64,000 nucleotides of DNA from Henckelia pumila (taxonomy: Eukaryota > Streptophyta > Magnoliopsida > Lamiales > Gesneriaceae), in the NCBI RefSeq assembly GCF_033568475.1, contig NC_133122.1, positions 113,724,289 to 113,788,288 of the forward strand, given 5' to 3'. Positions 23,865 through 34,390 of this stretch are shown here, one piece after another. The first letter of the stretch is position 1; each line of letters starts with the position of its first letter. The notes beneath the pieces were generated by a model. That model ran no database searches and had not been told where the DNA came from. It was given only the letters and a program-made list of their open reading frames with translations. Position numbers and translations under genes: made by a program.

Positions 23865-25975
23865 TGTTAGAGTAGGTGCCCGTCGAGCCAATGTGTTGGC
23901 CGATGGTCCTTGAGAGAACTCTTGTATGACAATCTTTATTTTAATAATATTTGACATTATTTAATTTGGCAAATCTTTATCTGTATACCCATGCAAGCTG
24001 CATAGATAAAGCCCTTGAATATACAAATAGTAGAAAGAATATGATATGGTCATGTGATGACTATCATGAAACTCATATTTGGAATACTGTATATTCTAAA
24101 CTGTTCCTAGTCGATTCAGCCGCCATAAAAAAGGATAAAGGCCGCTCAAGCTTGAAACTAGTATTTGCGATGTGAGTACCATGTTTCATTGGTAGGGGAC
24201 ATGGAGATGTCCAAGCATGCAAATAGGTGCTCCTTGTAGAGTGCACTGAACAACCCTCCCTAAAGGATTTTCCAAGTGGTTCTCACTTATCGAGTGGAGA
24301 AGTCCTAGTTTATGGTTGTACACCATTAGTCCTTATGACCCGGGACAACATGAAGACTCTATATGCTAGTGCTTCACTTTGACTTGTTTGCCGACTCATC
24401 TGGGGTCATCAGGTGGAAATGTTGGGTGTTGTGACAAAACATATAGAAGTCATTAATGCATTGTAGTCGGGGATTCACCGCTTACCTACGGGTATGGATA
24501 TCTTATGTAATCTCATGCATACGTAGCTTGAAATCTCTGATCAGAGTAGGTGGTAATTAAGAAAGGGGTTTCTTGAATTACACCTTCGATGCAACTACGG
24601 CATGACACATAGTTATCGATTCAATGACAACTCTCGATAAACCAATGGTTGTCGAATCGGTCGGGATATATGAGTTGAAGGGACCGTACTGTACGCTAAC
24701 CATAATTGATTGGTTCTTGCAGGCACTATCATTTGATACCTAGGAAGTCATGTAAACGATGCTGATAGACATTTCACATGACTGGTTGGGTACTATCAGA
24801 CTTGAGTTTTCTGACGTTCTTGTTATCAAGAAGTTGATCAATAAGAATGGAGCTATATGGGGTATGCTCACATAAGGGACTTGTTGATCCCGAATCACAT
24901 GGAGATGTGAACCCACTACTAGTTGTATCAGTGAATCATTGAGGGTCACACAAGTACTAGCCTTCTAGATCCCGTTGAGATTAAAATTAGTTCAATGTGT
25001 TGAACAACTTATAAAGGAGTTTATAAGTAAAATAAATTAGAAGTTTGACTTCTAAATTGGAGAGTAAATGGAAAAATAACTTTTAATTTGTGAATGTGTT
25101 TCAAGATTAAAAGTTGACTTAAAATAATTAGTTTGTGAAAATGTTGATTTTCTAAACTATTATTTTGAACTTAATTAATTAATTCAAGTGTTGAATTAAT
25201 TTTACACTAGTAGACTTTGTAATATACAAATAATTAAATTAATTCAAGTGTTGAATTAATTAAACACTATTGAGTCTAGTAAATCTCAAATTAATATAGT
25301 GTTGAATAATTATATATACTAGTGGACTTGAATGAGTTCAAGTTAGATTTAATTAATTATTTAAATTTAATTGGGATTAAGTTTAATGTTTAATTAAATA
25401 AGTTCATAAAACATATATATATATATATATATGCATATAAAATATGCCTGTGATGGAATTTGAAGGGTTGGAAGATTGGATGCAATTTTCCATGAAAGTT
25501 TTACACTTTTTTATGCATGGTTTTAATTGTATCAATTTAATTCTTCACCATTATTATATTATACACACATATACAATTCCAATTCCATGAGGAAGTGGCC
25601 GAACACTTTTCATGAAATATTCTCCAAGTTTTTCTTTCATTTTTGAGGAAGAATAAAATGAAATTCTCAATGCAAAATTCTCTAAATATTTTAGTGCATA
25701 TTTAGAGCGGATCTAGATCGTCTAGTCGTGGACCTAATTCGAAGGCTTGAAGTGTTGAATCCATTTTGAGCAAGGTGTGCTCTTGGAAGCTTGTAGATAG
25801 TATCTACCACTTCAAGAGCCTAGTTGTTTATCAACTTGGTTGGAGCCATAAATCAATCTTTGAGATTGATAGATAAAACTTCTAAACACCCTATGGTTTA
25901 TTAATTTTGAATGCTACACAAGTGCTCGGATCTCTTTTGTTAAAAATTTTAATATTTCCGCTGCGTTTCTGGGCA
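23865..25975 (+). mobile_element. 3' LTR of host copia element C
   Basis: It starts TGTTAGAGTAGGTGCCCG directly after the element C polypurine tract. Islands match the family A LTR (for example ACTGTACGCTAACCA, TTGGTTCTTGCAGGCACTAT), so the families are related, but most of the LTR is different. The 3' end reaches the TTCCGCTGCGTTTCTGGGCA region and is cut by the G1 gag; I place the junction at about 25975 plus or minus 15. It contains an (AT)n run at 25412-25432. Confidence 0.8.
25412..25432. repeat. (AT)n microsatellite
   Basis: About ten AT units lie inside the element C LTR, the sort of slippage-prone run that often varies between individuals. Confidence 0.9.
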
Positions 25976-26886
25976 CGAGTTAACCGATCACCTACACTTC
26001 CAGAACCTCGCTGTGCACATACTCTCGCAAAATGACCCGGTTGTTGGCAAATGTGACAACTACCAAACACTCCTCGGCACTGCTCATTGGTGTGATGTCC
26101 TCCACATTTAGAACAGTAGACATCAGAAGTACCGGATTTCTGTCCACCTCTAAACTGTCTGGATCCACTCGAACTAGAAGAGCTACTACCTGGACGTTTA
26201 AACTGTTTGCTTTTTCCTTTAAAAAAATTCTTCTTACCACTACTGCTACCTCCAGCATCAAATCGAGGTGGTGGTGGAATCTGTGGCTGCTCTTGCGTTT
26301 GTTTCACCGAATGTGGCACAAACTGTACTCCTCGTTGCCTCAGTATACCTGCTTCAGCTCCTTTTGCATGATCAAGAGCATCAGCAAAATTATTCGGTCG
26401 TCCCGAATTTACAAGAGTGAACACATCTGGATTCAAGTCATTTATAAATTGATCGGCTTGAGCTTCATCATTTGCAGCAATATGCGGAGCAAACTTCAGT
26501 AGGCTGGTAAACTTTGCAACATAATCTTCAATATTCATTTGTCTCTGTTGAAAACTTGCAAACTCCGCTCCTTTGTCCTTAAGATAAGAAACAGGAAAAA
26601 ATCGCTGATAGAAAGCAGTTTTAAATATAGCCCATGTAATAACTGTACCTTGATTTTCAAACGCTTTCTTCGCCTCTACCCACCAATTCTTTGCAAGGCC
26701 ATGTAATTGATGGATCACCAGTCTCACCCGACGTTCATCTGTATAGTCAAGGGATTCAAATAACTGCTCGATATCCTCCAGCCAGTTCTCACAATCCACA
26801 GCGTTCTCAGTTCCTTGTAAAATTGGTGGTTTAAAGGATTGAAATCGTTTAAGCAGTTTTTCCATTGGATTGGCATCACCACTCAT
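25976..26886 (-). pseudogene. G1 Ty3/gypsy gag, truncated at its 3' end
   Basis: The minus-strand frame begins MSGDANPMEKLLKRFQSF. It carries the Retrotrans_gag capsid core (for example LVIHQLHGLAKNWW, FYQRFFPVSY, YVAKFTSLLKFAPH), a basic serine-rich stretch, and the knuckles CSKCGGHHTNEQC and CHICQQPGHFARVC. Shortly after the second knuckle the frame runs into the element C LTR, giving a spurious tail. No protease or pol of this copy is present. It is clearly related to, but distinct from, the G2 gag at 33395-34084. Confidence 0.88.
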
Positions 26887-27306
26887 CGTATCAACAAACT
26901 ACCCTATCCTAATTCAGGTGCTGTTACTGGTACCTGTGCAGCATTAGTATGTTCTGGCTGATTCATTGCCAAAGTATGTCTCGTAGTCGGTGCTGGTCGG
27001 GGAGGCATATCTGAGAATCAAATAGATTAGTGCACAATTCATCAATATCTATATCTCAGACCATAGTTCTGTTTCAGTCTCCCTCTGATTAGTACAATCA
27101 TGCCTTCTCAAAAGATTGAGTCTGATTCAGTCTCAGTCCAACATGCTTCCAATCATATCAGATAACATATAACATGAAATTCTTAAAGCTGTAAATCAAT
27201 TCAGATAATAAACATGCGTTAAGAATAAATAAAAAATCAGAATAGAAGACTCGATCTACCCCGCTCATCTATTCTCAGTCCGAGAAACTTAAGCTTTGAT
27301 ACCACC
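26887..27306 (-). other. G1 leader with primer-binding site
   Basis: On the minus strand TGGTATCAAAGC (27293-27304) lies two bases from the LTR and resembles the tRNA-Met primer site. About 400 bp of untranslated leader separate it from the gag start. No other feature was seen. Confidence 0.7.
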
Positions 27307-29431
27307 TGTTGTGGGGACCTCGGGTTGCTAATCTCATCTTAGGGCAATTAGTGATTAATAAAACAATTAACCAAGTATTTAAAAGAATACTCAAACCAAA
27401 TAAAAAAAAATTTAAAATCTCAGCACCTCGCTCGATCGGACAAACTCACCCGATCGAGCGAGCTGGAAAATCAAATTCTTGGGTCTGAGCATATTTTGGC
27501 CTCGCTCGATTGGTGGAACTCTCCCGATCGAGCGAGCTCAAAATTCCATTTAGTTCCACCAATCGAGCGAGCTCAAAATTCCATTTCTCTATTTTCCAAA
27601 TTCACAGGCCGCGCTTGATCGGAGGAGTTCACCCGATCGAGCGGGCTCCCCTGTCCAGAAAATCTGCATAATTATTCTTGCTGTCAAAACATGGAACAAG
27701 GCATAAATCATCTACAAACATGGATTCTAAACATGTTATAAATCTGGAAGCATACATACATACATGTAGTAATTTCCTAGCATCAAGCCATGCGATTATT
27801 ACATCAAACGAATCATTTAAAAGATGTTAAACTAACAAAATTCAACCAAACATCATAAGTGTTTCATGTCTAAACTTCTCTTAACAAGTTTGATGTATTC
27901 TACAGTACAACTTCAGCTACAACCCAAGTCCTCAGTTTCTAAACTCTCTCCCAAGCTGTCAATGTTGTCTTTGACCAACTCCTGCCCCCTCTGTTGCCAT
28001 GCACACATACAAAACAAAGCAACAGCCGGATAAAATCCGGTAAGAAATCATTCTCAGTATAATCGACATATAAAGCGTTAAATAAATCATATCAACTCTA
28101 ATCATAATCGACTCGACAATAGAGTAAATAACGAATATATCGATTAAGAATTGATTCATAAAACGTCGTTGCCATCAAGATTCGTAAATGATCTTTACAT
28201 GGATATCCATCTATCGTAGTCATTCTTGACTCGAAAATAAGGTCGTCTCCGACCTTGGCAATAGAATCAATTCCATACATATCATATCGTAATCATATCG
28301 GCTCAAACTCAAAGATCCACTACCTGATATGGATCGACAACATCAAAATCAAATCAAAACAATAAACAAATATGTGATTTTGGCAGGACAACTCAAGAAG
28401 CGTCATTCTTGAGTTTCAAATCCCTGACTCGTGATGTCGTCTTATACCTTCGTATTTTCTTGGTTTTGAACGCTTCAAATCTGAAACATAACATCAAAAC
28501 ATTCATATCAAACTTCATTCAACTCCATCATTTCAAAATCGATTCAAAATCATCAATATATCTTCAATCAAAATAACTTCAACCTCAACTTCATCTTCTT
28601 CGGTTCGAATTCAAGTTCTTGAGTCGTTAGCCTTCAAAACTCGTCTGAAACTGAAGAATAAAAATACTACAACATCAACAACATCTCTAAGAATATCTCA
28701 GCTCAATCATCGGCTATCAAAACAGTCTCAAAACATGAATTAACGGTGTAGCGACTGAAAATCGGTAACCGACAAAATATCATAATCATTTTCCACCTCA
28801 TGAACGTGATACATCAGCAAGATAATCTCATAAACCAGCATATCATACACAATCAGCTGCTATAACTCTCAATATACATGCTGAAAATCATAACAAGTTC
28901 ATTCAATAATCAACCTTCGATCCGGTTTCGACTATACGAAGTAGAAACGTTCAAGAACATGACCATACAATCAAATTCTGATCTTTATCAAACTTCAATA
29001 TTAAAAACATGCCAAAATGATGAGAAACTTACATTAGATCGAAGCCCTTGTTGCAAGGATTCCAGAACAATTTTTGGAATCAAAATCGAACGATCGAATC
29101 AAAAGTTACGGCGATTCAAAAATCGGAATTTCAAAGAAAAGGAAAATATCTCGGCTCCTCTGTTCAATTTTTCTGAATGCATATATCCTTCACACGTATA
29201 CATGCTGATACATAATATTAAATTTGGATATGTATTCAGATAATTGCAATTTAGCCCCTGAAACTTTTAAAATTGCAATTTAGTCCTCGGTCCTCTTTTT
29301 AATTCAATTTCAATCCTAAATAATTTAAGAATATTAGAATTTAAATAGAAACTCTAAATATTTCCAAATTTAATATACTCGGATTAAAATTAAATAAACT
29401 CGGATTAAATTAAATAATCCCGGGCCTTACA
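27307..29431 (-). mobile_element. G1-family gypsy LTR (about 2.1 kb)
   Basis: On the minus strand it starts TGTAAGGCCCGGGATTAT at 29431 and ends CCACAACA at 27307. It is followed downstream (minus strand) by the G1 primer site and gag, and preceded by a polypurine tract (29432-29450, minus strand reads TCTTAGAGGGGGAG). It therefore acts as 5' LTR for the G1 gag and sits where the 3' LTR of the G2 pol should be. It carries the hairpin cluster 27427-27646. It shares a related block (CAAAGCAACAGCCGGATAA) with the G2 LTR but is otherwise dissimilar. Confidence 0.85.
27427..27646 (-). repeat. CGATCGAGCGAG hairpin cluster in G1 LTR
   Basis: Three full inverted repeats have 13-base arms (CTCGCTCGATCGG / CCGATCGAGCGAG and variants) around spacers of exactly 10 bases. 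A half unit follows, duplicated together with GCTCAAAATTCCATTT. The cluster lies 120-340 bp from the 3' end of the LTR, in the expected R-U5 part of the genomic RNA. Confidence 0.9.
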
Positions 29432-29525
29432 CTCCCCCTCTAAGAAGAGATTTCTTCCTCGAAATCAATAAGAATCAATCACATAAGATAGAATAAAGAA
29501 CAAAAGACAATAAGAAGAACTCACG

Positions 29526-29990
29526 TCATCCGAATAACTCAAGAAAACGATGTCTCATGTCAGATTCTGTCTCCCAAGTCGCTTCCTCGACTCCGTGACG
29601 GCTCCACTGCACTTTCACCAAAGAAATCGACTTGGTTCTAAGTTGTTTCTCCTTCCGATCAAGTATCGGAATTGGTCGCTCAAAGTAGCTTAGAGTCTCG
29701 TCAAGTTCGGCTTCGTCAGTCTGAAGAATATGAGAAGGATCTAGATGATATTTCCGCAACATAGAGACGTGAAAAACGTCGTGAATACCAGATAAAGATG
29801 GAGGAAGTGCAAGTTTGTAGGAAAGATCGCCTAACTTCTCAAGAATCTCATATGGTCCAATGAATCTTGGAGATAACTTCCCTCTCTTTCCAAATCTAAT
29901 AGTGCCTCTAAAAGGTGAAATCTTCAAGAATACTCGGTCTCCCTGATTGAAACTCAGAGGTCTATGTCTGATATTTGCATACTTTTCATG
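29526..29990 (-). pseudogene. G2 integrase C-terminus with chromodomain-like module
   Basis: The frame from 29927 to 29526 reads KISPFRGTIRFGKRGKLSPR, then FIGPYEILEKLGDLSYKLAL (the GPY/F module). It ends with a stretch containing LVKVQWSRHGVEEATWETES and DMRHRFLELFG. That tail matches the chromodomain-type end of plant Tekay/Del-like chromoviruses. It would bind integrase complexes to chromatin. The link to the integrase core at 30006 is broken near 30010. Confidence 0.8.
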
Positions 29991-30005
29991 TCTATCCTGA
30001 GCTGA

Positions 30006-30560
30006 CTACATTCTAGTCTGAATGATCTTAACTTGCTCTACCATATCTCTAAGCATATCCGGTCCCAAATCAGGTGACTTAGACACATTGCCCCAAAACA
30101 AAGGAGATCGGCACTTCTTACCGTACAAAGCCTCAAAAGGCGCCATACCGATACTCGCTTGATAACTGTTGTTGTAAGAAAACTCGACAAGAGGTAAAGA
30201 ATCCTGCCAACTAGTGCCAAAGTCTAGCAGTACTGCTCGAAGCATATCCTTTAACGTCTGGATAGTCTGCTCTGACTGTCCGTCGGTCTGAGTATGATAA
30301 GCTATACTCAGATGCAATCGAGTACCAAGTGCCTCCTGAAGACTGTGCCAAAAATGCGAAGTGAATCTAGGGTCTCGGTCTGAAACGATTGACTTCGGCA
30401 CACCATGCAATCTCACAACGTTGCTAAAATACAATTCCGCCATTTGATTGTGACGATACGTCATCCTGTACGGAATAAATCAAGCAGACTTCGTCAATCT
30501 GTCGATCACTACCCAAATAGCATCGCATCTTCGAACAGACCGCGGTAGCTTCGTGATGAA
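30006..30560 (-). pseudogene. G2 integrase catalytic core
   Basis: Readable motifs are LHGVPKSIVSDRDPRFTSHF (second aspartate), TQTDGQSEQTIQTLKDMLRA (catalytic glutamate), and FSYNNSYQASIGMAPFEALY with YGKKCRSP. The segment before 30464 (containing VIDRLTKSA) is interrupted by a stop near 30480. There is no continuous frame with the zinc finger or C-terminus. Confidence 0.85.
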
Positions 30561-30578
30561 ATCCATGAAAATGTGATC

Positions 30579-30800
30579 TCATTTCCATTCAGGAACAGAT
30601 AGAATGTGCAACAAACCTCCTGGTCGCTTCCTCTCTGCTTTCACTTGCTGACAGTTCAAACATCGAGATACAAATCTCGCAACATCGCTCTTTATCTTCT
30701 TCCACCAAAACTGATTCTCCAGATCGTTATACATCTTACGGCCTCCAGGATGAATACTGAACCGACTGCAATGAGCCTCTCGGAGAATACACTGCCTCAA
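30579..30800 (-). pseudogene. G2 integrase zinc finger
   Basis: The H-x-H...C-x2-C pattern is visible: HCSRFSIHPGGRKMY followed by RCLNCQQVKAERKRPGG. This is the DNA/protein-binding N-terminal finger of Ty3/gypsy integrases. A frame change near 30800 separates it from the RNase H. Confidence 0.82.
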
Positions 30801-30922
30801 CTCAAGATATCAGGCACAACAATATGGTTATTCACAAACAAAACATCATCTTTAACCTGGAATTCAGATTGATGCCAATATCTGACTTTCTCTACTGAAA
30901 TCTGAGTGCTCGGATCAGACTT

Positions 30923-32459
30923 CTATGCTTCTTTGATCAAAATAAATAACTCTGGCTTGGCTTGAATAGCAAACACTCTGATAGTCTTACTATCTATTTC
31001 AAACTCCAAACCAGAAGTGCAACAATCATCAATCAACTGAGAAACACCGATAGTAGAAAGAGATAAAGAACAAAGCTTTCGGCTCAAGGAATCTGCAACT
31101 GCATTCGACTTTTTCGGGTAATATTTGATTTCACAGTCGAAATCCTTCAACAGATCTAACCATGTTCTCTGTCTCATATTCAGATCTGCCTGTGAAAACA
31201 AATACTTAAGGCTCTTATGATCAGAAAAGATCTCTAAAGACTCACCATACAGATAGTGACGCCAGATCTTCAAAGCAAATACGATCGCAACGAGTTCATG
31301 ATCATGAACCGGATAACGAGTCTCGTGCGGCTTTAGCTGCCTTGATGCATATGCTATCACATGCTTATACTGCATAAGAACACATCCCAAGCCTCGGTTA
31401 GAAGCATCGCAATAAACGGTAAAACCTTCAGTACTAGATGGAATAGAAAGGATCGGAGCACTGGTCAGTCTCCTCTTCAGATCAACGAAACTAGTCTCAC
31501 AATCTGCAGTCCAGATAAAAGGCGCATTCTTCTGAGTCAGCTGGGTAATCGGCTTGGCAATAGATGAGAAACCTTTGATGAATCGGCGATAATAACCAGC
31601 TAAACCCATAAAGCTTTGGATCTCAGGAACTGATGTCGGTCCAGTCCATTTCATAACCGCTTCAATCTTGCTGGGATCAATAGAAATCCCATCTCCTGAA
31701 ATAATATGACCGAGAAAGACAACTCGATCCAACCAGAACTCACACTTAGACAGCTTGACAAACAACTGTTCAGTCCGCAAAATCTGCAAGACGATCCTCA
31801 AATGCTCTGCATGGTCAGTACGGTTCTTCGAGTAGATAAGAATATCATCGATGAAGATAATAAAAAACACATCCAAATAACGCTGAAAGATACAGTTCAT
31901 AGAACCCATAAAAACCCTGGAGCGTTAGTCAAACCGAACGGCATGATTATAAACTCGAAATGACCATACCTCCTTCTGAATGCGGTCTTAGGAAGATCTT
32001 CCTCACGCACTCTCAACTGATGATATCCCGACCTCATATCAATCTTCGAATAGACAGAAGAACCCTGCAATTTATCAAAAAGGTCATCTATTCGGGGTAA
32101 AGGATACCTGTTCTTTACCATCGCTTGATTCAGTTGACGGTAATCGATACAGAACCGCATAGAACCATCCTTCTTCCAAACAAACAGAACAAGAGCACCC
32201 CAAGGCAATGCACTAGGTCTGATGTATCCCTTGGCAATCAAATCCTCAAGTTGTTCTTTAAATTCTCTCAATTCAACCGGTGACATACGATAAGGAGCTT
32301 TGGAAATAGGTTGAGTACCTGACAATAAGTCAATGCTGAATTCGATATCTCGAATAGAAATCCAGGAATCTCTTCCGGAAACACATCAGCAAATTCTCTA
32401 ACCACTGGTATATCAACCAATTCAGGGCTAGATTTCAGTACATAAACTGCATAAACCAA
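30923..32459 (-). pseudogene. G2 reverse transcriptase and RNase H
   Basis: Motifs in order are [67 protein letters not shown] and MPFGLTNAP, then a frame change at about 31900. [10 protein letters not shown] (the I-D-D polymerase site), [10 protein letters not shown], the RNase H start (VYCDAS), [13 protein letters not shown] and a DSLSR-type end follow. The frame is also broken near 32320. The domain content is complete, but it is not translatable as one protein. Confidence 0.88.
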
Positions 32460-32524
32460 AAATCCCTCTGCACCTCTCTGTAAAAATGAGTCATTGATAA
32501 CACAGAAATCAAAGGAATTCTAGA

Positions 32525-32938
32525 TCAAGAACCCTTACCGAAGAATTTCCACTCGTCTGCCATTTCAGGTCTGAATCTGACAACCTTCTGAAAACAATTG
32601 ATGGTTGCTCTGTACTTGGTTAAAGCATCTATACCAACAATACAGTCAAAATCTGACAGCCCAAGTACAATGCAGTCGAATTCTAACAAATTTTCCTCGA
32701 AACAAAGTTCACAATTTCTGACTAATCTGACAAAAACAATTCCTCCACCCAAAGGTGAAGTAACAGCTACTACAGTAGGCAAAAGCTCAGTATGCAAAGC
32801 ATGCATCAATACAAATTTTTTAGAGCTAAAGGAATGAGAAGCACCTGTATCTATCAATACATGATCAGAATAACCAAAAATCAAATAGTTACCTGCTAAA
32901 ACATCTTCAGGTGCTGCCTGAGCCTGATCCTCTGTCAA
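32525..32938 (-). pseudogene. G2 aspartic protease
   Basis: The protein segment contains YLIFGYSDHVLIDTGASHSF, with the D-T-G-A active site of retropepsins, and downstream IVGIDALTKYRATINC. Its frame ends at 32525 before reaching RT, and a stop near 32958 separates it from gag. Confidence 0.82.
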
Positions 32939-32939
32939 A

Positions 32940-34084
32940 ACAAAGACCCGTGCATGCTATCTCGGAGGCTGGTTCGCATTCGGGTTACCTCCCTGTCTAT
33001 TCTGCTGTTGAGGCTAGAAGGAGTGAACCGCAGAAGTCTGCCTCTCTGGATGAGCTGTAGGTCTAGAAGAACTCTCACTCTGAGCTCGATATTTACCTCA
33101 CTGAGGGCACACCTTAGAAAAGTGTCCTGGCTGCTGACAGATATTGCAGTTCCCGAAAACTCCTACACACTGCTCTTGGGAGTGTCTACCTCCACACTTG
33201 TTGCAGCACAAAGATGAAGATCCAGAACTCTATCCTGAACCAAATTGTTTGGAGGCGCTGGAGCTAGAAGAGCTGTTCCCCGGCTTCTTGAACTGTTTTC
33301 CTTTGGCTCTGAAGTGATCCTTTCTGTTACCCCCACCGCTTCTTCCTTCATACCTCTTAGGTTGGTTCTGATACTGCGGTGGTTGATTCTGGTGCTAAGA
33401 TGGTTGATTCTGTGACTGTGTCGGCTGCTGAGGTACAAACAAAGTTCCTCTCTGCCTCCACAAATCTGCTTCAGCTCCCTTTGCATGATTCATGGCATCC
33501 GCAAAGTTATCAGGCCTAGTAGTGTTTACCAACGTGAAGATGTCGGGGTTCAAGCCATTGATGAACTGGTCGGCTTTTGCTTCTTCATTTTCGGCAATGT
33601 GCGGTGCAAACCTTAACAAACTGTCAAACTTGGCTACATACTCCTCGATGTTCAAGTTTCCTTGCCTCAGATTAGCAAACTCGGCTCCCTTATCCTTTCG
33701 GTACGAAATTGGGAAAAACCACTTATAAAACTCAGATTTGAAAAGAGTCCAAGTAATGATTGTACCTCGATTCTCCATGGCTCTCTTCGTTGTGATCCAC
33801 CAGTTCTTAGCAACACCACGAAGTTGATGAATGACTAACCTAGTTTGGCGGTCGTCAGAGTAATCAAGGGAATTGAACAATTGATCAATGTCGTCCAACC
33901 AGCTCTCACAGTCAAAAGGATTCTCTGTACCCTGCAACAAAGGCGGATTAAACGACTGAAACCTCTTCAGTAAGGTTTCCATAGGCGTCGTTGTGGCATC
34001 CATCTGATCAGTTTCTGTACTAGCTTGCTCATTCGGAGGAGTAACTGGAGGGGGGTTTCTTTTAATAACTCGACGAGGACTCAT
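32940..34084 (-). pseudogene. G2 gag with several stops
   Basis: The start MSPRRVIKRNPPP is at 34084. The capsid core resembles G1 (LVIHQLRGVAKNWW, FYKWFFPISY, YVAKFDSLLRFAPH). The frame stops at 33395-33397 (after SQNQPS). In-frame continuation shows the knuckles CCNKCGGRHSQEQC and CNICQQPGHFSKVC with further stops at about 33233, 33098 and 33018. The 120-residue part upstream of 34084 in the same frame is leader and not part of Gag. Confidence 0.85.
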
Positions 34085-34390
34085 CTGATAATCAAAGGTT
34101 AGGACACGAGATATCTCAATTGCTACAAATCGGTGCCCTTTCAACCTCTTAGAATTTTGGATACCAGTCGATAAATAAAAACATTTTTTTCTCAAGTAGA
34201 TCATGCTTTAAAATTTTAAATCACATAATCATGTAATTCAAATAATTCTCAATTAATAAAGCATGCTCGCATGTAATTTAAATAATCAAATAAATAATTC
34301 AATCACAAGCGAGGAGCCAATACACGCGGACTCGATCTACCCCGCTCACTCCTTGTTCAACCAAGAACTTATCTCTCTGATACCACTTAA

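Larger units (their letters stand above)
29432..34390 (-). mobile_element. G2 Ty3/gypsy chromovirus-like internal region, defective
   Basis: Minus-strand order is leader, gag, protease, RT-RNase H, integrase with chromodomain-like C-terminus, and polypurine tract, which is the Ty3/gypsy order. A primer site variant (TGGTATCAGAGA, 34374-34385) adjoins the LTR at 34391. Many stops and shifts separate the domains. The LTRs on the two sides (34391-36424 and 27307-29431) are not a matching pair. Confidence 0.88.

Noticed and set aside
27427..27646. CRISPR-like array of short repeats
   Set aside because: The units are inverted hairpins inside a plant LTR, with irregular distances and no unique-spacer pattern; there are no cas genes and the genome is eukaryotic.
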